Positions 8,040-17,215 are shown, numbered from the stretch's first letter. The stretch is 64,000 nt of DNA from Bog-473 sp963706555 (GCA_963706555.1 OY970164.1:4340001-4404000); one strand, 5' to 3'. The notes: generated from the sequence alone by a model not told the origin. Program-made: numbers and translations.

Positions 8040-9215
8040 GATGCCCTGTCCTCGTTCAACAGGTGGCTGCCATCGATCGTGTAGGCCGTGTAGAGCTCGC
8101 ACTCGAGGTCGGCATAGAAGCCGAACAGCTTCTTCCACTTGATTACTGCAAGAACGGCATTGAGAGCGTTCAGATCTGCGATTTGGATGTTGCTCTCGTA
8201 TTCGTCGTCTTCAGCACCGGCGAATGACAGGCGTTGGCCATCCCAGAGGTGCCGTCGGTGGGACGGGGTGCTGGTGGTTACTCGGATGATGCCAGCCAGC
8301 CCATCACCGCTCCGGTAGACCCCCAAGCCGGCATCGATGAACGGAAGGTTGTACTCCTCGAGCTTCTCGACGATGAGCTTCTTAGCCGGGCCGAGTCCAT
8401 AGCCAAGAAGACGAATGTCATTTCCTTCAGTTCGGCGACGTTGGTCTCGTCGATGTTCACCGAGTGGGCCACGATGCCACGCCGCATTGCCCTGTATTTG
8501 CCCTGGTAGTAGTCGGCTTTTGGCGGGGCGGCTTGCAGCTCTTCGAGGGAGGCGGCACCGGGGGCCGGAACGCGTTGTGGGTATAAAGCGTGTCGCCGTC
8601 GAAGAGGTGGATCTCTTCGATCGGGGTCTTGGCGATGAGGTCGAGGATGTACGAGCCAGTACCGCCGAGCCCGACGATCGCTACCTTGGCCAAGGTCAGC
8701 TTGCTCGTGATGAGGCCAATCCCGGCACGGCTCGATGCCGTGTCCAGATACTGGAAGACCGACTCTTCTTCGCTAGCGGGAACGACTGGAAAGGTCTTTG
8801 CCGTCACCGTTGGGTCAATAGCCTGCGCCCAGCCGGTGACCATGTTCACGTAGGCCGTCATCTTGGCGTGATAGTCGGGGTAACCCTCAGGCGGCTTGCT
8901 CGAAAAGATGCAGTCAGCGATCAGCCCTTCGGCGACCGGTGTTCGACCCTTACTGTTGATGATGGTCGTGAGTTCGGACCCGCGGTTGTCGAAAGGGATG
9001 CCTCCAGCGAACGACACCACGTGAGTACTCGGCCTGATCGTGGTGGTACCGCTGGTCGAGAGCTCAGAAATGATTGTTCCGTACGCCACCTGCCCGACCG
9101 AGTTCACGTAGGGGACGTGCTTTATCAGGAGGGAGTTCGTGCGGATCTCGATGTCATAGCCCTCGTCCTGAAGGCGCTGGAGGTCTGGGCTACGACTTAC
9201 CAGTTGGGCTGACAT
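8036..9215 (-). pseudogene. DUF6791-ThiF (E1-like) adenylyltransferase, two frameshifts
   Basis: Residues ~1-150 match the DUF6791 N-terminal domain (SRSPDLQRLQDEGYDIEIR, FSSKPPEGYPDYHAKM). A ThiF/E1 nucleotide-binding domain follows, with VAIVGLGGTGSYILDLI and HLFDGDTLYTHNAFR. The remaining ThiF domain continues in two other frames after single-base losses near 8560-8568 and 8384-8393 (HSVNIDETNVAELKEM; then FIDAGLGVYRSGDGLAG). Restored, it would be ~393 residues. The family activates a ubiquitin-like tail by adenylation. The IS21 copy begins at the base next to the start codon, so the native promoter, ribosome site and any upstream ubiquitin-like gene are gone. Confidence 0.7.
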
Positions 9216-9353
9216 TGTAAATCACGGTTGAAAACGGCAGCACCCAAGAAACAAGAAAAATGGTCGAAAACGGCAGCACCTAAATAATCCCCGGATCTGT
9301 TCGATCCCGCTTCAAGGCTTGGAGCCTGGACGGACGAGCAGAACGGGAGAAGG

Positions 9354-10850
9354 GTGCACACCGACATGGACCAATGGACCGAGATTCGACGGAAGGTACT
9401 GGTGGAAGGCGCGTCGAAGCGTTCGATCTATCGTGATTACGGGATCGGCCATCAAGCCCTCGCCAAGATTCTGGGCAACGTCGAACCTCCCGGCTATCAG
9501 ATGGCCGAGGCGCGCCGAAAGCCCGTGCTCGGGCGTCACCTGGCCACCATCGATCAGATCCTGGCCGACGACAAGGAGGCCCCGCCCAAACAGCGCCACA
9601 CGGCGCGGCGCATCTTTGACCGGCTCCGGGACGAGTACGGCTACACGGGGTGTTACTCCCAGGTGCAAAGGGCGGTGGCGCAAGCCAGGGCGTCTTCGAA
9701 GGAGGTGTTCGTCCCGCTGTCGCATCCGCCGGGACACGCCCAGTTCGACTTCGGAGAAGCCACGGTCGAGATCGCCGGCGAGCGGGTCAAAGCCGCGCTC
9801 GGTGTCATCACGCTGCCGTATTCGGACGCCTACTTCCTCTCGGCCTATCCGCGTGAGTGCACCGAGACCTTCCAGGCCGCGCACGTTGCCGGCTTCGCCT
9901 TCTTCGGCGGGGTGCCGGTGCGGATCTCCTATGACAACACCACCATCGCGGTGGCCAAGGTGATGGGCAAAGAGCGGGCGCTGACCAAAGGATTCATGAC
10001 CCTCGAAAGCCATCATCTTTTCGACCACCACTTCTGCCGGGTGGGACGGGGCAACGAGAAGGGCCACGTGGAGAACCACGTCGGGTACTCGCGGCGCAAC
10101 CTGTTGGTCCCGGTTCCGTCGTTCCCGTCATGGGCGGCGCTGAACAGGTACCTCGCCGCAGCGTGTTATGCCGACCTGTTCCGCAAGGTCCGGGGTAAGG
10201 CCGGCACCAAGGCGGAACGCCTGATTGAAGACCGCGCCGCCATGTTGGCCCTGCCGGCCGAAACCTTCGAACCCCGACGGGTGGTGCAGGGTCATGCCAA
10301 CTCGCTCTCCCTCGTGCGTTTTGACCGCAACGACTACTCGGTGCCGACCGCGCATGCCCACCACGAAGTCAGCGTCATCGGCGGGATCGAAGAGGTGGCG
10401 ATCTGCAGCGGGACCGACGTGGTCGCCCGCCACCCTCGCCACTGGGGCAAAGAGCGCATCTCCTTCGATCCGGTCCACTACCTGGCCCTCTTGGAGCGAA
10501 AGCCCGGTGCGCTCGACTTCGCCCGTCCCCTCGAGAACTGGGGCCTGCCCGATTGCTTCGCGCTGCTCCGCCGCCGCCTCGAGGCCGACCTCGGCGACAA
10601 AGGGACGCGCGAGTTCATCAAGGTGCTGCGGCTCTTGGAGAACGCCACGCTGCCCGCGCTGACCAAAGCGGTGGATGCGGCCATCACCATCGGGGCGACA
10701 GGATCCGACGCCATTGCCCTGATCCTGTTCCACCACGCCGAAGAACCGGTCGGGCTCTTCAGCCTCGACGGCCATCCGCACCTCAAGACGGTGGCCATCG
10801 ACCCACCCGATCTCAGCGCTTATCAGGCCCTCACCGGACTGAGCGCATGA
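9354..10850 (+). CDS. istA: IS21-family transposase IstA (copy 1)
   Basis: A 498-residue transposase. The N-terminal helix-turn-helix lies near ~15-40 (SKRSIYRDYGIGHQALAKIL) and the rve/DDE catalytic core has D in QFDFGEA, D in ISYDN and E in KGHVEN. A beta-barrel-like C-terminal region follows. GTG 9354 and ATG 9366 are both possible starts. It catalyses strand transfer with the IstB helper encoded 34 bp downstream. It is nucleotide-identical, as far as seen, to copy 2. Confidence 0.92.
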   Translation: MHTDMDQWTEIRRKVLVEGASKRSIYRDYGIGHQALAKILGNVEPPGYQMAEARRKPVLGRHLATIDQILADDKEAPPKQRHTARRIFDRLRDEYGYTGCYSQVQRAVAQARASSKEVFVPLSHPPGHAQFDFGEATVEIAGERVKAALGVITLPYSDAYFLSAYPRECTETFQAAHVAGFAFFGGVPVRISYDNTTIAVAKVMGKERALTKGFMTLESHHLFDHHFCRVGRGNEKGHVENHVGYSRRNLLVPVPSFPSWAALNRYLAAACYADLFRKVRGKAGTKAERLIEDRAAMLALPAETFEPRRVVQGHANSLSLVRFDRNDYSVPTAHAHHEVSVIGGIEEVAICSGTDVVARHPRHWGKERISFDPVHYLALLERKPGALDFARPLENWGLPDCFALLRRRLEADLGDKGTREFIKVLRLLENATLPALTKAVDAAITIGATGSDAIALILFHHAEEPVGLFSLDGHPHLKTVAIDPPDLSAYQALTGLSA

Positions 10851-10884
10851 GCGATTACAGCCGCCAAATGAAAGGAGCAACACC

Positions 10885-11697
10885 ATGAAAGCCACAGACA
10901 CCAAGTCCACCGTGCTCTTGCACCACCACCTCAAGACACTCCGTCTCCCGACGGTGGCGGCCGAGTGCGAGAAGGTGGCCACCCAGGCCGCAGCAGACAA
11001 CGCCGATCATCTGGCCTATCTCTTGCGCCTGACCGAGCTGGAGCTCTTAGAACGCGAGAAACGCTCGGCGGAGCGCAGGGTCAAGTTCGCGCGTTTTCCG
11101 ACCATCAAGACGCTCGAGACCTTCGACTTCGCCGCCCGGCCCTCGGTCAACAAGGTGCTGGTCGCCGAGCTGATGCGCTGTGAGTACATCGACAAGAAGG
11201 AGAACATCTTGATGGTGGGCAATCCCGGCACCGGCAAGAGCCACTTGGCGACCGCGCTGGCCGCTCAGGCCTGCGCCAAGGGTTATCGGGTCCGCTTCAT
11301 CCGCACCACCGAGTTGGTCACCGCCCTCATCGAGGCGAGAGACGAGCGCAGTTTCCTGCGCCTGAAGGGTCAGTTCGCCAAACTGGATCTGCTCGTCCTC
11401 GACGAACTGGGCTATGTGCCCGCTTCCAAGGTCGGCTCCGAGCTGCTCTTCGACGTCATCTCGACCGCCTATGAGCGCACGAGTCTGATTGTGACCACAA
11501 ATCTACCCTTCGAGTCGTGGACCGAAGTGCTCGGATCCGAACGTCTCACGGGAGCAACCCTCGACCGGCTCACGCACCGTTGTCGCATCATCGAGACCAA
11601 AGGCGAGAGCTACCGGCTCCAAGACGCCAAGGCCCGCACGAGGCGCCAGAGCAAACCCGTCACCGAACCTGTGGACGAACCCACTCCCTCACGCTAA
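10885..11697 (+). CDS. istB: IS21-family helper ATPase IstB (copy 1)
   Basis: A 270-residue AAA+ protein with Walker A GNPGTGKSH (~112), Walker B LLVLDELG (~168) and a sensor-type TTNLPFESW. It has the usual IstB N-terminal helical region (LHHHLKTLRLPTVAAECE). AAAGGAG eight bases before ATG fixes the start. IstB assembles on target DNA and stimulates IstA; it is also related to DnaC-type loaders. Confidence 0.93.
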   Translation: MKATDTKSTVLLHHHLKTLRLPTVAAECEKVATQAAADNADHLAYLLRLTELELLEREKRSAERRVKFARFPTIKTLETFDFAARPSVNKVLVAELMRCEYIDKKENILMVGNPGTGKSHLATALAAQACAKGYRVRFIRTTELVTALIEARDERSFLRLKGQFAKLDLLVLDELGYVPASKVGSELLFDVISTAYERTSLIVTTNLPFESWTEVLGSERLTGATLDRLTHRCRIIETKGESYRLQDAKARTRRQSKPVTEPVDEPTPSR

Positions 11698-11763
11698 CTT
11701 CACACAACCGAACTGCTGCCGTTTTCGACCATTTCGCGCTGCCGTTTTCGATCGTGATTCACA

Positions 11764-12127
11764 GCACTACCTCGCCGCACTCGGCTTCGAGCACCTGGCG
11801 GAACCACAACAGTGCCACGTCGGGACCAACACCGTGCAAGAACTCGGCGACCGGTTGGATGCGAAACGTCGGCAACCGTGACGAGGTACCTACCCCGATC
11901 CGGCCGTTCTCATGGATCAGGCAGAAGCGATAACGGCCGAAGCCGTGCGGGGCGATGGTGAACTCCATCCCGCCGAAGGTGAACGGCAGCGGGCACCGCA
12001 GCTTCTCGGCCGCTGCCCGACCCTCAGCCAGCCGCACGAGCAAGGACTCAGAGATCTCGCCTCGACCCGAGAGATAACGAGCATCGATGCCCGAAGCGAG
12101 TTCGACGAGGTTGGGAGGCCCTGACAT
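11764..12127 (-). pseudogene. Truncated Rep-like/plasmid-type protein, N-terminal ~121 residues
   Basis: Begins MSGPPNLVELASGIDARYLS and continues with a globular domain (FTFGGMEFTIAPHGFGRYRF, RIQPVAEFLHGVGPDVALLW) until the IS21 right end removes the rest. From memory this resembles the N-terminus of actinobacterial plasmid or integrative-element replication initiators, but that match is tentative. The start codon lies inside a palindromic operator, so the gene was tightly controlled. It is divergent from the gene at 12215. The missing C-terminus means no activity is expected. Confidence 0.5.
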
Positions 12128-12164
12128 AACTTGTCAGGATAGCAGGCCTGACACCATCTGTCAG
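12120..12164. promoter_or_regulatory. Two palindromic operators CTGACA-N5-TGTCAG
   Basis: Operator 1, CCTGACA-taact-TGTCAGG, spans 12120-12138 and covers the start codon of the Rep-like gene. Operator 2, CTGACA-ccatc-TGTCAG, spans 12148-12164. The centres are 27 bp apart. They lie between divergent genes, as for a dimeric repressor acting on both. Isolated TGTCAG half-sites recur near 12770-12815. Confidence 0.65.
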
Positions 12165-12214
12165 TTCGATATCTCTGCGTTGTTAGGCTCAGCACGGATG
12201 CGGACGATTCCGAA

Positions 12215-12589
12215 ATGGTGAAACCCAGGCGCCAACCCGAGACCTGGCTCGAACTTGCCGTGGCCAACGCCGGCATGCGCCAAGGCCTCCGCGGCATGTC
12301 GTGGGCACTCAGCTGGGCCATCGTGCGAGCGGCGATCGGCCATGACCCGAGCGCCGAAGAAGTGGCGGCGTGGTGGAAGGAGAACCCCCGCACGGCCTAT
12401 CGAGAGCAAGCGGCCTTTCGTCGATCGTTCCCCGACTTCGACAGCCCCGCTCGCATTTTCGTCCATCGTGACGCCAAGGCATTGGTGAATCAGTTCGTGG
12501 CCTCCATGGCCAAGGGTGGTGCCGTCAGACAGGTCCGGGCACTCGAAGAGGCGACAATCCGCATCGGCTACATGCCAGCGGAACTCTAA
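12215..12589 (+). CDS. Hypothetical protein, 124 aa, divergent from Rep-like gene
   Basis: A helical protein with a basic start (MVKPRRQPETWLELAVANAG), a W-rich core (MSWALSWAIVRAAIG, VAAWWKENPRTAYREQAAFR) and amphipathic C-terminal helices ending IRIGYMPAEL. No family is recognised. Its position across palindromic operators from a Rep-like gene suggests a replication- or copy-control role, but that is inference only. A strong hairpin follows the stop. Confidence 0.55.
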   Translation: MVKPRRQPETWLELAVANAGMRQGLRGMSWALSWAIVRAAIGHDPSAEEVAAWWKENPRTAYREQAAFRRSFPDFDSPARIFVHRDAKALVNQFVASMAKGGAVRQVRALEEATIRIGYMPAEL

Positions 12590-12629
12590 GGCACACCGAC
12601 TTCACGCCAAGGCGGGGAAAGGCGCGCTC

Positions 12630-12652
12630 AGGAGCCGGCAGGGCCGGCTCCT
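12630..12652 (+). terminator. Perfect 10-bp hairpin after the 12215 gene
   Basis: AGGAGCCGGC and GCCGGCTCCT pair perfectly across a 3-base loop (AGG), 41 bp after the stop codon. No T-tract follows, so it is either a non-canonical terminator or part of the structured region to its right. Confidence 0.5.
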
Positions 12653-12938
12653 CATTCATGATTCCCTGGAGACACTGACCGGACCCGTCAAGGCTGCCCC
12701 ACGGGCGGCCTTCGGCCGGCCTTGACTGGCCCTCCTCTTTGCACCGTGCGTCACAAAGAATCTGCCGTCTTGTCAGCCGCCCGGCCCTCGTGCCTCGGGT
12801 TCGGGGCGGCTGTCAGGAGCGGCACGTTCGATTGGGAAACAGAGGCATAAGAGGGTTTCACTTCGATGCAGTCACCACGTCATGCAGTTAGCGGGTGCTG
12901 TATTACAGGAGGCGCACCCGGGGCTCGGTTGGGCGCTA
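12653..12938. other. Structured non-coding stretch with inverted repeats
   Basis: Contains GTCAAGGC (12687-12694) paired with GCCTTGAC (12719-12726) around an inner GGCC-TTC-GGCC motif. A second hairpin follows with CAGCCGCCC (12774 onward) against GGGCGGCTG (to 12811), flanked by TGTCAG-type half-sites. There is no coding frame. Next to a Rep-like gene and its operators, an origin or transfer-origin remnant is possible (inference). Confidence 0.4.
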
Positions 12939-13406
12939 CTACGACTCACAACCGGGCAGCCACTTAGTTTGCCCCTCAAGACCAACCTTATTTCCATTGG
13001 GCTGCTGAAATGGATCGATCGACAGCTCAATCATAGCGTTGACAATTCCCTGGCTCGCGGCTGCGGAACGAAGGATCGCCGCCTGTCTCCGAATACCCCT
13101 AATGCCGCTAAGCATCGCACTTGCATATCCGGGATCGACTTGGCATCGAAGAAACGCATGACAGCCTTGCGAGAGGTTCAACTGAACCTCGTTGCTGCAC
13201 GCAAGCTTGCTCCTAGTCCAAATCGTCAGTCTGTGTGCACCAGGCTCAACAGCAATTCTAACGCTCCGACCGCTGCGCAACGTCGCAATTTGTTTCCCGT
13301 CCAGAAATACCAACCACGAGTTCGCCATCGCCAAGAGTTGTCGGCGTCGACTGACATTGATCGACGCCGATCCCTGAGGTGTCAAAGCCTCGTTTAGCTC
13401 GCTCAT
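12939..13406 (-). CDS. Hypothetical beta-sandwich protein after Rhs tip (possible immunity)
   Basis: A 155-residue protein from ATG 13406. The centre (NSWLVFLDGKQIATLRSGRS, then VRIAVEPGAHRLTIWTRSK) has the alternating strands of a PEGA-like or carbohydrate-binding-type beta-sandwich, with cysteines in ACSNEVQLNL and FLRCQVDPG. No signal peptide. It lies 85 bp downstream of the Rhs stop on the same strand, where Rhs systems usually encode the immunity protein; that role is only positional. The region is less GC-rich than its surroundings, suggesting separate ancestry. Confidence 0.5.
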   Translation of the reverse strand: MSELNEALTPQGSASINVSRRRQLLAMANSWLVFLDGKQIATLRSGRSVRIAVEPGAHRLTIWTRSKLACSNEVQLNLSQGCHAFLRCQVDPGYASAMLSGIRGIRRQAAILRSAAASQGIVNAMIELSIDPFQQPNGNKVGLEGQTKWLPGCES

Positions 13407-13491
13407 TCCGTAATTCTGACACAAAGTGCCGTCACAAAGCAATGAAAACACGAGGCGATTCGTGTCGCGATCCCTGAGATATTTACAGAAC

Positions 13492-14667
13492 TCAATCGCA
13501 GGGCATGCTTGTTCTGTCCGACCGACCAGCGGCGCCAGCGGCGCTGGATTGGACAACCCAAGCGTATAGATTTTGCAGACTGTCCACTGCCGGTCCCGAA
13601 GAGAATCCGGCAGACAAAGCCTGAATTTGCAAGCTATTTACACAATCATCGACTGTACTTCCCCCCAACGCACCAGCAATGCAAGTCGATGCCGTCGCGA
13701 CCGCTCCGGATGCTTCGGAAACCGGTATGGACACAAACAAGACTGGAAAGCAGAATATTGCACAACCAGCAGTCGCTGCGTCTGAGAAGTTTTGAACGGT
13801 GCCGGCTACGGTCGCGACAGCCTCAAACCCTTTGGTCGCGCTGAATCCGGTACTCTTCTTTTGGAACTGCTCGTACTGCTCGGCCTGGGACACCCAATGC
13901 GGATTGCTGAACTCACATGGTCCTGGAACCAGGAAGGCGCCACCGGCGTCGCTGCACAGTCCCATTGGATCGCTTCCATTCATGGGATCGTCCCCGGTGT
14001 AGGCGTAGGCCTGGTCGGTATCGTCGACCAGCAGGTCAACTGAGAGAAACTGCCCCGTGCTTGGGTCGTAGTAGCGGTGGGTCAGGTACAAGAACCCTGT
14101 CTCGGCGTCGGTGTACGCACCCGCATAGCCAATCGGCGTCGAAGCGCTTCCCGACGTTGAGGTGACTTTTCCGTAGGGGTCGTACGTCGTCGTCATGTCC
14201 ACGGCGCCTAACGCGTTGACCAGCAACCTGGTGGAACCAATTTGGTCGTGCACCAGGAACTGTGGGGCGCCCGAAGAGCTGCCGTCTTCTTGCTCGATCA
14301 CTTGATTGTTGGGTCCATAGATGAAGTTCGTAGAGCCGTCCACGAGAAGCGCTGGTGTCGATCCCCCGGTGACCAGGTCGTAGGTGAATGCTTCCGTGGT
14401 CGACGACACGGTCTTTGACATCCGCAATCCGTCGCCGTTGTAGCCGTAGCTGTACGCACTTCCACCCGACGGGGTGGCTCCCACCAACTCGCCGAGCTGG
14501 TTATACGAGTAGCTCGAAGGTGATCCACTCCCGACGGTGGTCGAAGTGCGGGCGCCGATGCTGTCGGAACCGTAGGTTGTCGTCACACCCGAGAGTGATG
14601 ATGACGACAGCGTGCCCGAGGTGTAACTCATGGTGGCGCCGCTGGTCAGTCCTGTCAGGTCGCCGCC
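13492..14667 (-). CDS. Rhs-family protein, C-terminal core and variable tip (5'-truncated)
   Basis: The visible ~391 residues contain YD-repeat sequence and the conserved Rhs core end (YGPNNQVIEQ, DQIGSTRLL, YDPYGK, HRYYDPSTGQFLSVD, GDDPMNGSDPMGL). A ~150-residue variable C-terminal domain follows (from CSDAGGAF) with Cys/Ala-rich hydrophobic helices. Rhs tips are usually polymorphic toxins delivered to rivals. The N-terminal part has been removed by IS copy 2, which begins at 14668 with the frame still open. The tip matches no toxin fold recognised here. Confidence 0.8.
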   Translation of the reverse strand, partial: GGDLTGLTSGATMSYTSGTLSSSSLSGVTTTYGSDSIGARTSTTVGSGSPSSYSYNQLGELVGATPSGGSAYSYGYNGDGLRMSKTVSSTTEAFTYDLVTGGSTPALLVDGSTNFIYGPNNQVIEQEDGSSSGAPQFLVHDQIGSTRLLVNALGAVDMTTTYDPYGKVTSTSGSASTPIGYAGAYTDAETGFLYLTHRYYDPSTGQFLSVDLLVDDTDQAYAYTGDDPMNGSDPMGLCSDAGGAFLVPGPCEFSNPHWVSQAEQYEQFQKKSTGFSATKGFEAVATVAGTVQNFSDAATAGCAIFCFPVLFVSIPVSEASGAVATASTCIAGALGGSTVDDCVNSLQIQALSAGFSSGPAVDSLQNLYAWVVQSSAAGAAGRSDRTSMPCD

Positions 14668-14805
14668 TGTAAATCACGGTTGAAAACGGCAGCACCCAAG
14701 AAACAAGAAAAATGGTCGAAAACGGCAGCACCTAAATAATCCCCGGATCTGTTCGATCCCGCTTCAAGGCTTGGAGCCTGGACGGACGAGCAGAACGGGA
14801 GAAGG

Positions 14806-16302
14806 GTGCACACCGACATGGACCAATGGACCGAGATTCGACGGAAGGTACTGGTGGAAGGCGCGTCGAAGCGTTCGATCTATCGTGATTACGGGATCGG
14901 CCATCAAGCCCTCGCCAAGATTCTGGGCAACGTCGAACCTCCCGGCTATCAGATGGCCGAGGCGCGCCGAAAGCCCGTGCTCGGGCGTCACCTGGCCACC
15001 ATCGATCAGATCCTGGCCGACGACAAGGAGGCCCCGCCCAAACAGCGCCACACGGCGCGGCGCATCTTTGACCGGCTCCGGGACGAGTACGGCTACACGG
15101 GGTGTTACTCCCAGGTGCAAAGGGCGGTGGCGCAAGCCAGGGCGTCTTCGAAGGAGGTGTTCGTCCCGCTGTCGCATCCGCCGGGACACGCCCAGTTCGA
15201 CTTCGGAGAAGCCACGGTCGAGATCGCCGGCGAGCGGGTCAAAGCCGCGCTCGGTGTCATCACGCTGCCGTATTCGGACGCCTACTTCCTCTCGGCCTAT
15301 CCGCGTGAGTGCACCGAGACCTTCCAGGCCGCGCACGTTGCCGGCTTCGCCTTCTTCGGCGGGGTGCCGGTGCGGATCTCCTATGACAACACCACCATCG
15401 CGGTGGCCAAGGTGATGGGCAAAGAGCGGGCGCTGACCAAAGGATTCATGACCCTCGAAAGCCATCATCTTTTCGACCACCACTTCTGCCGGGTGGGACG
15501 GGGCAACGAGAAGGGCCACGTGGAGAACCACGTCGGGTACTCGCGGCGCAACCTGTTGGTCCCGGTTCCGTCGTTCCCGTCATGGGCGGCGCTGAACAGG
15601 TACCTCGCCGCAGCGTGTTATGCCGACCTGTTCCGCAAGGTCCGGGGTAAGGCCGGCACCAAGGCGGAACGCCTGATTGAAGACCGCGCCGCCATGTTGG
15701 CCCTGCCGGCCGAAACCTTCGAACCCCGACGGGTGGTGCAGGGTCATGCCAACTCGCTCTCCCTCGTGCGTTTTGACCGCAACGACTACTCGGTGCCGAC
15801 CGCGCATGCCCACCACGAAGTCAGCGTCATCGGCGGGATCGAAGAGGTGGCGATCTGCAGCGGGACCGACGTGGTCGCCCGCCACCCTCGCCACTGGGGC
15901 AAAGAGCGCATCTCCTTCGATCCGGTCCACTACCTGGCCCTCTTGGAGCGAAAGCCCGGTGCGCTCGACTTCGCCCGTCCCCTCGAGAACTGGGGCCTGC
16001 CCGATTGCTTCGCGCTGCTCCGCCGCCGCCTCGAGGCCGACCTCGGCGACAAAGGGACGCGCGAGTTCATCAAGGTGCTGCGGCTCTTGGAGAACGCCAC
16101 GCTGCCCGCGCTGACCAAAGCGGTGGATGCGGCCATCACCATCGGGGCGACAGGATCCGACGCCATTGCCCTGATCCTGTTCCACCACGCCGAAGAACCG
16201 GTCGGGCTCTTCAGCCTCGACGGCCATCCGCACCTCAAGACGGTGGCCATCGACCCACCCGATCTCAGCGCTTATCAGGCCCTCACCGGACTGAGCGCAT
16301 GA
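14806..16302 (+). CDS. istA: IS21-family transposase IstA (copy 2)
   Basis: 498 residues, identical in translation to copy 1, with an intact helix-turn-helix and DDE residues (QFDFGEA, ISYDN, KGHVEN). With its istB partner it could supply transposition functions for all three copies. Confidence 0.92.
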   Translation: MHTDMDQWTEIRRKVLVEGASKRSIYRDYGIGHQALAKILGNVEPPGYQMAEARRKPVLGRHLATIDQILADDKEAPPKQRHTARRIFDRLRDEYGYTGCYSQVQRAVAQARASSKEVFVPLSHPPGHAQFDFGEATVEIAGERVKAALGVITLPYSDAYFLSAYPRECTETFQAAHVAGFAFFGGVPVRISYDNTTIAVAKVMGKERALTKGFMTLESHHLFDHHFCRVGRGNEKGHVENHVGYSRRNLLVPVPSFPSWAALNRYLAAACYADLFRKVRGKAGTKAERLIEDRAAMLALPAETFEPRRVVQGHANSLSLVRFDRNDYSVPTAHAHHEVSVIGGIEEVAICSGTDVVARHPRHWGKERISFDPVHYLALLERKPGALDFARPLENWGLPDCFALLRRRLEADLGDKGTREFIKVLRLLENATLPALTKAVDAAITIGATGSDAIALILFHHAEEPVGLFSLDGHPHLKTVAIDPPDLSAYQALTGLSA

Positions 16303-16336
16303 GCGATTACAGCCGCCAAATGAAAGGAGCAACACC

Positions 16337-17149
16337 ATGAAAGCCACAGACACCAAGTCCACCGTGCTCTTGCACCACCACCTCAAGACACTCCGTCTCC
16401 CGACGGTGGCGGCCGAGTGCGAGAAGGTGGCCACCCAGGCCGCAGCAGACAACGCCGATCATCTGGCCTATCTCTTGCGCCTGACCGAGCTGGAGCTCTT
16501 AGAACGCGAGAAACGCTCGGCGGAGCGCAGGGTCAAGTTCGCGCGTTTTCCGACCATCAAGACGCTCGAGACCTTCGACTTCGCCGCCCGGCCCTCGGTC
16601 AACAAGGTGCTGGTCGCCGAGCTGATGCGCTGTGAGTACATCGACAAGAAGGAGAACATCTTGATGGTGGGCAATCCCGGCACCGGCAAGAGCCACTTGG
16701 CGACCGCGCTGGCCGCTCAGGCCTGCGCCAAGGGTTATCGGGTCCGCTTCATCCGCACCACCGAGTTGGTCACCGCCCTCATCGAGGCGAGAGACGAGCG
16801 CAGTTTCCTGCGCCTGAAGGGTCAGTTCGCCAAACTGGATCTGCTCGTCCTCGACGAACTGGGCTATGTGCCCGCTTCCAAGGTCGGCTCCGAGCTGCTC
16901 TTCGACGTCATCTCGACCGCCTATGAGCGCACGAGTCTGATTGTGACCACAAATCTACCCTTCGAGTCGTGGACCGAAGTGCTCGGATCCGAACGTCTCA
17001 CGGGAGCAACCCTCGACCGGCTCACGCACCGTTGTCGCATCATCGAGACCAAAGGCGAGAGCTACCGGCTCCAAGACGCCAAGGCCCGCACGAGGCGCCA
17101 GAGCAAACCCGTCACCGAACCTGTGGACGAACCCACTCCCTCACGCTAA
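16337..17149 (+). CDS. istB: IS21-family helper ATPase IstB (copy 2)
   Basis: 270 residues, identical in translation to copy 1; Walker A GNPGTGKSH and Walker B LLVLDELG are intact. The AAAGGAG ribosome site is conserved. It begins 34 bp after istA. Confidence 0.93.
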   Translation: MKATDTKSTVLLHHHLKTLRLPTVAAECEKVATQAAADNADHLAYLLRLTELELLEREKRSAERRVKFARFPTIKTLETFDFAARPSVNKVLVAELMRCEYIDKKENILMVGNPGTGKSHLATALAAQACAKGYRVRFIRTTELVTALIEARDERSFLRLKGQFAKLDLLVLDELGYVPASKVGSELLFDVISTAYERTSLIVTTNLPFESWTEVLGSERLTGATLDRLTHRCRIIETKGESYRLQDAKARTRRQSKPVTEPVDEPTPSR

Positions 17150-17215
17150 CTTCACACAACCGAACTGCTGCCGTTTTCGACCATTTCGCGCTGCCGTTTT
17201 CGATCGTGATTCACA

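Larger units (their letters stand above)
9216..11763 (+). mobile_element. IS21-family insertion sequence, copy 1 (2548 bp)
   Basis: Ends are TGTAAATCACGGTTGAAAAC at the left and the complement of TGTGAATCACGATCGAAAAC at the right. Each is followed inside by a second GAAAACGGCAGC repeat, the multiple terminal repeats expected of IS21. It encodes istA and istB. The flanks (GACAT left, GCACT right) show no target duplication. The left end abuts the ThiF start codon and the right end cuts the Rep-like gene, so this copy sits at a rearrangement scar rather than a simple insertion. Confidence 0.9.
14668..17215 (+). mobile_element. IS21-family insertion sequence, copy 2 (2548 bp)
   Basis: Same ends and same length as copy 1, and apparently identical in sequence. 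The left end truncates the Rhs gene. The right end is separated from copy 3 by only five bases (GCAGC), giving a head-to-tail tandem. IS21-type tandems form reactive junctions in which abutted ends can create a promoter and drive high-frequency transposition (established for IS21). Confidence 0.9.

Noticed and set aside
9312..11000. Minus-strand frames of 255 and 290 codons inside each IS21 copy
   Set aside because: Antisense shadows of istA; the same frames appear in all three copies only because the copies are identical.
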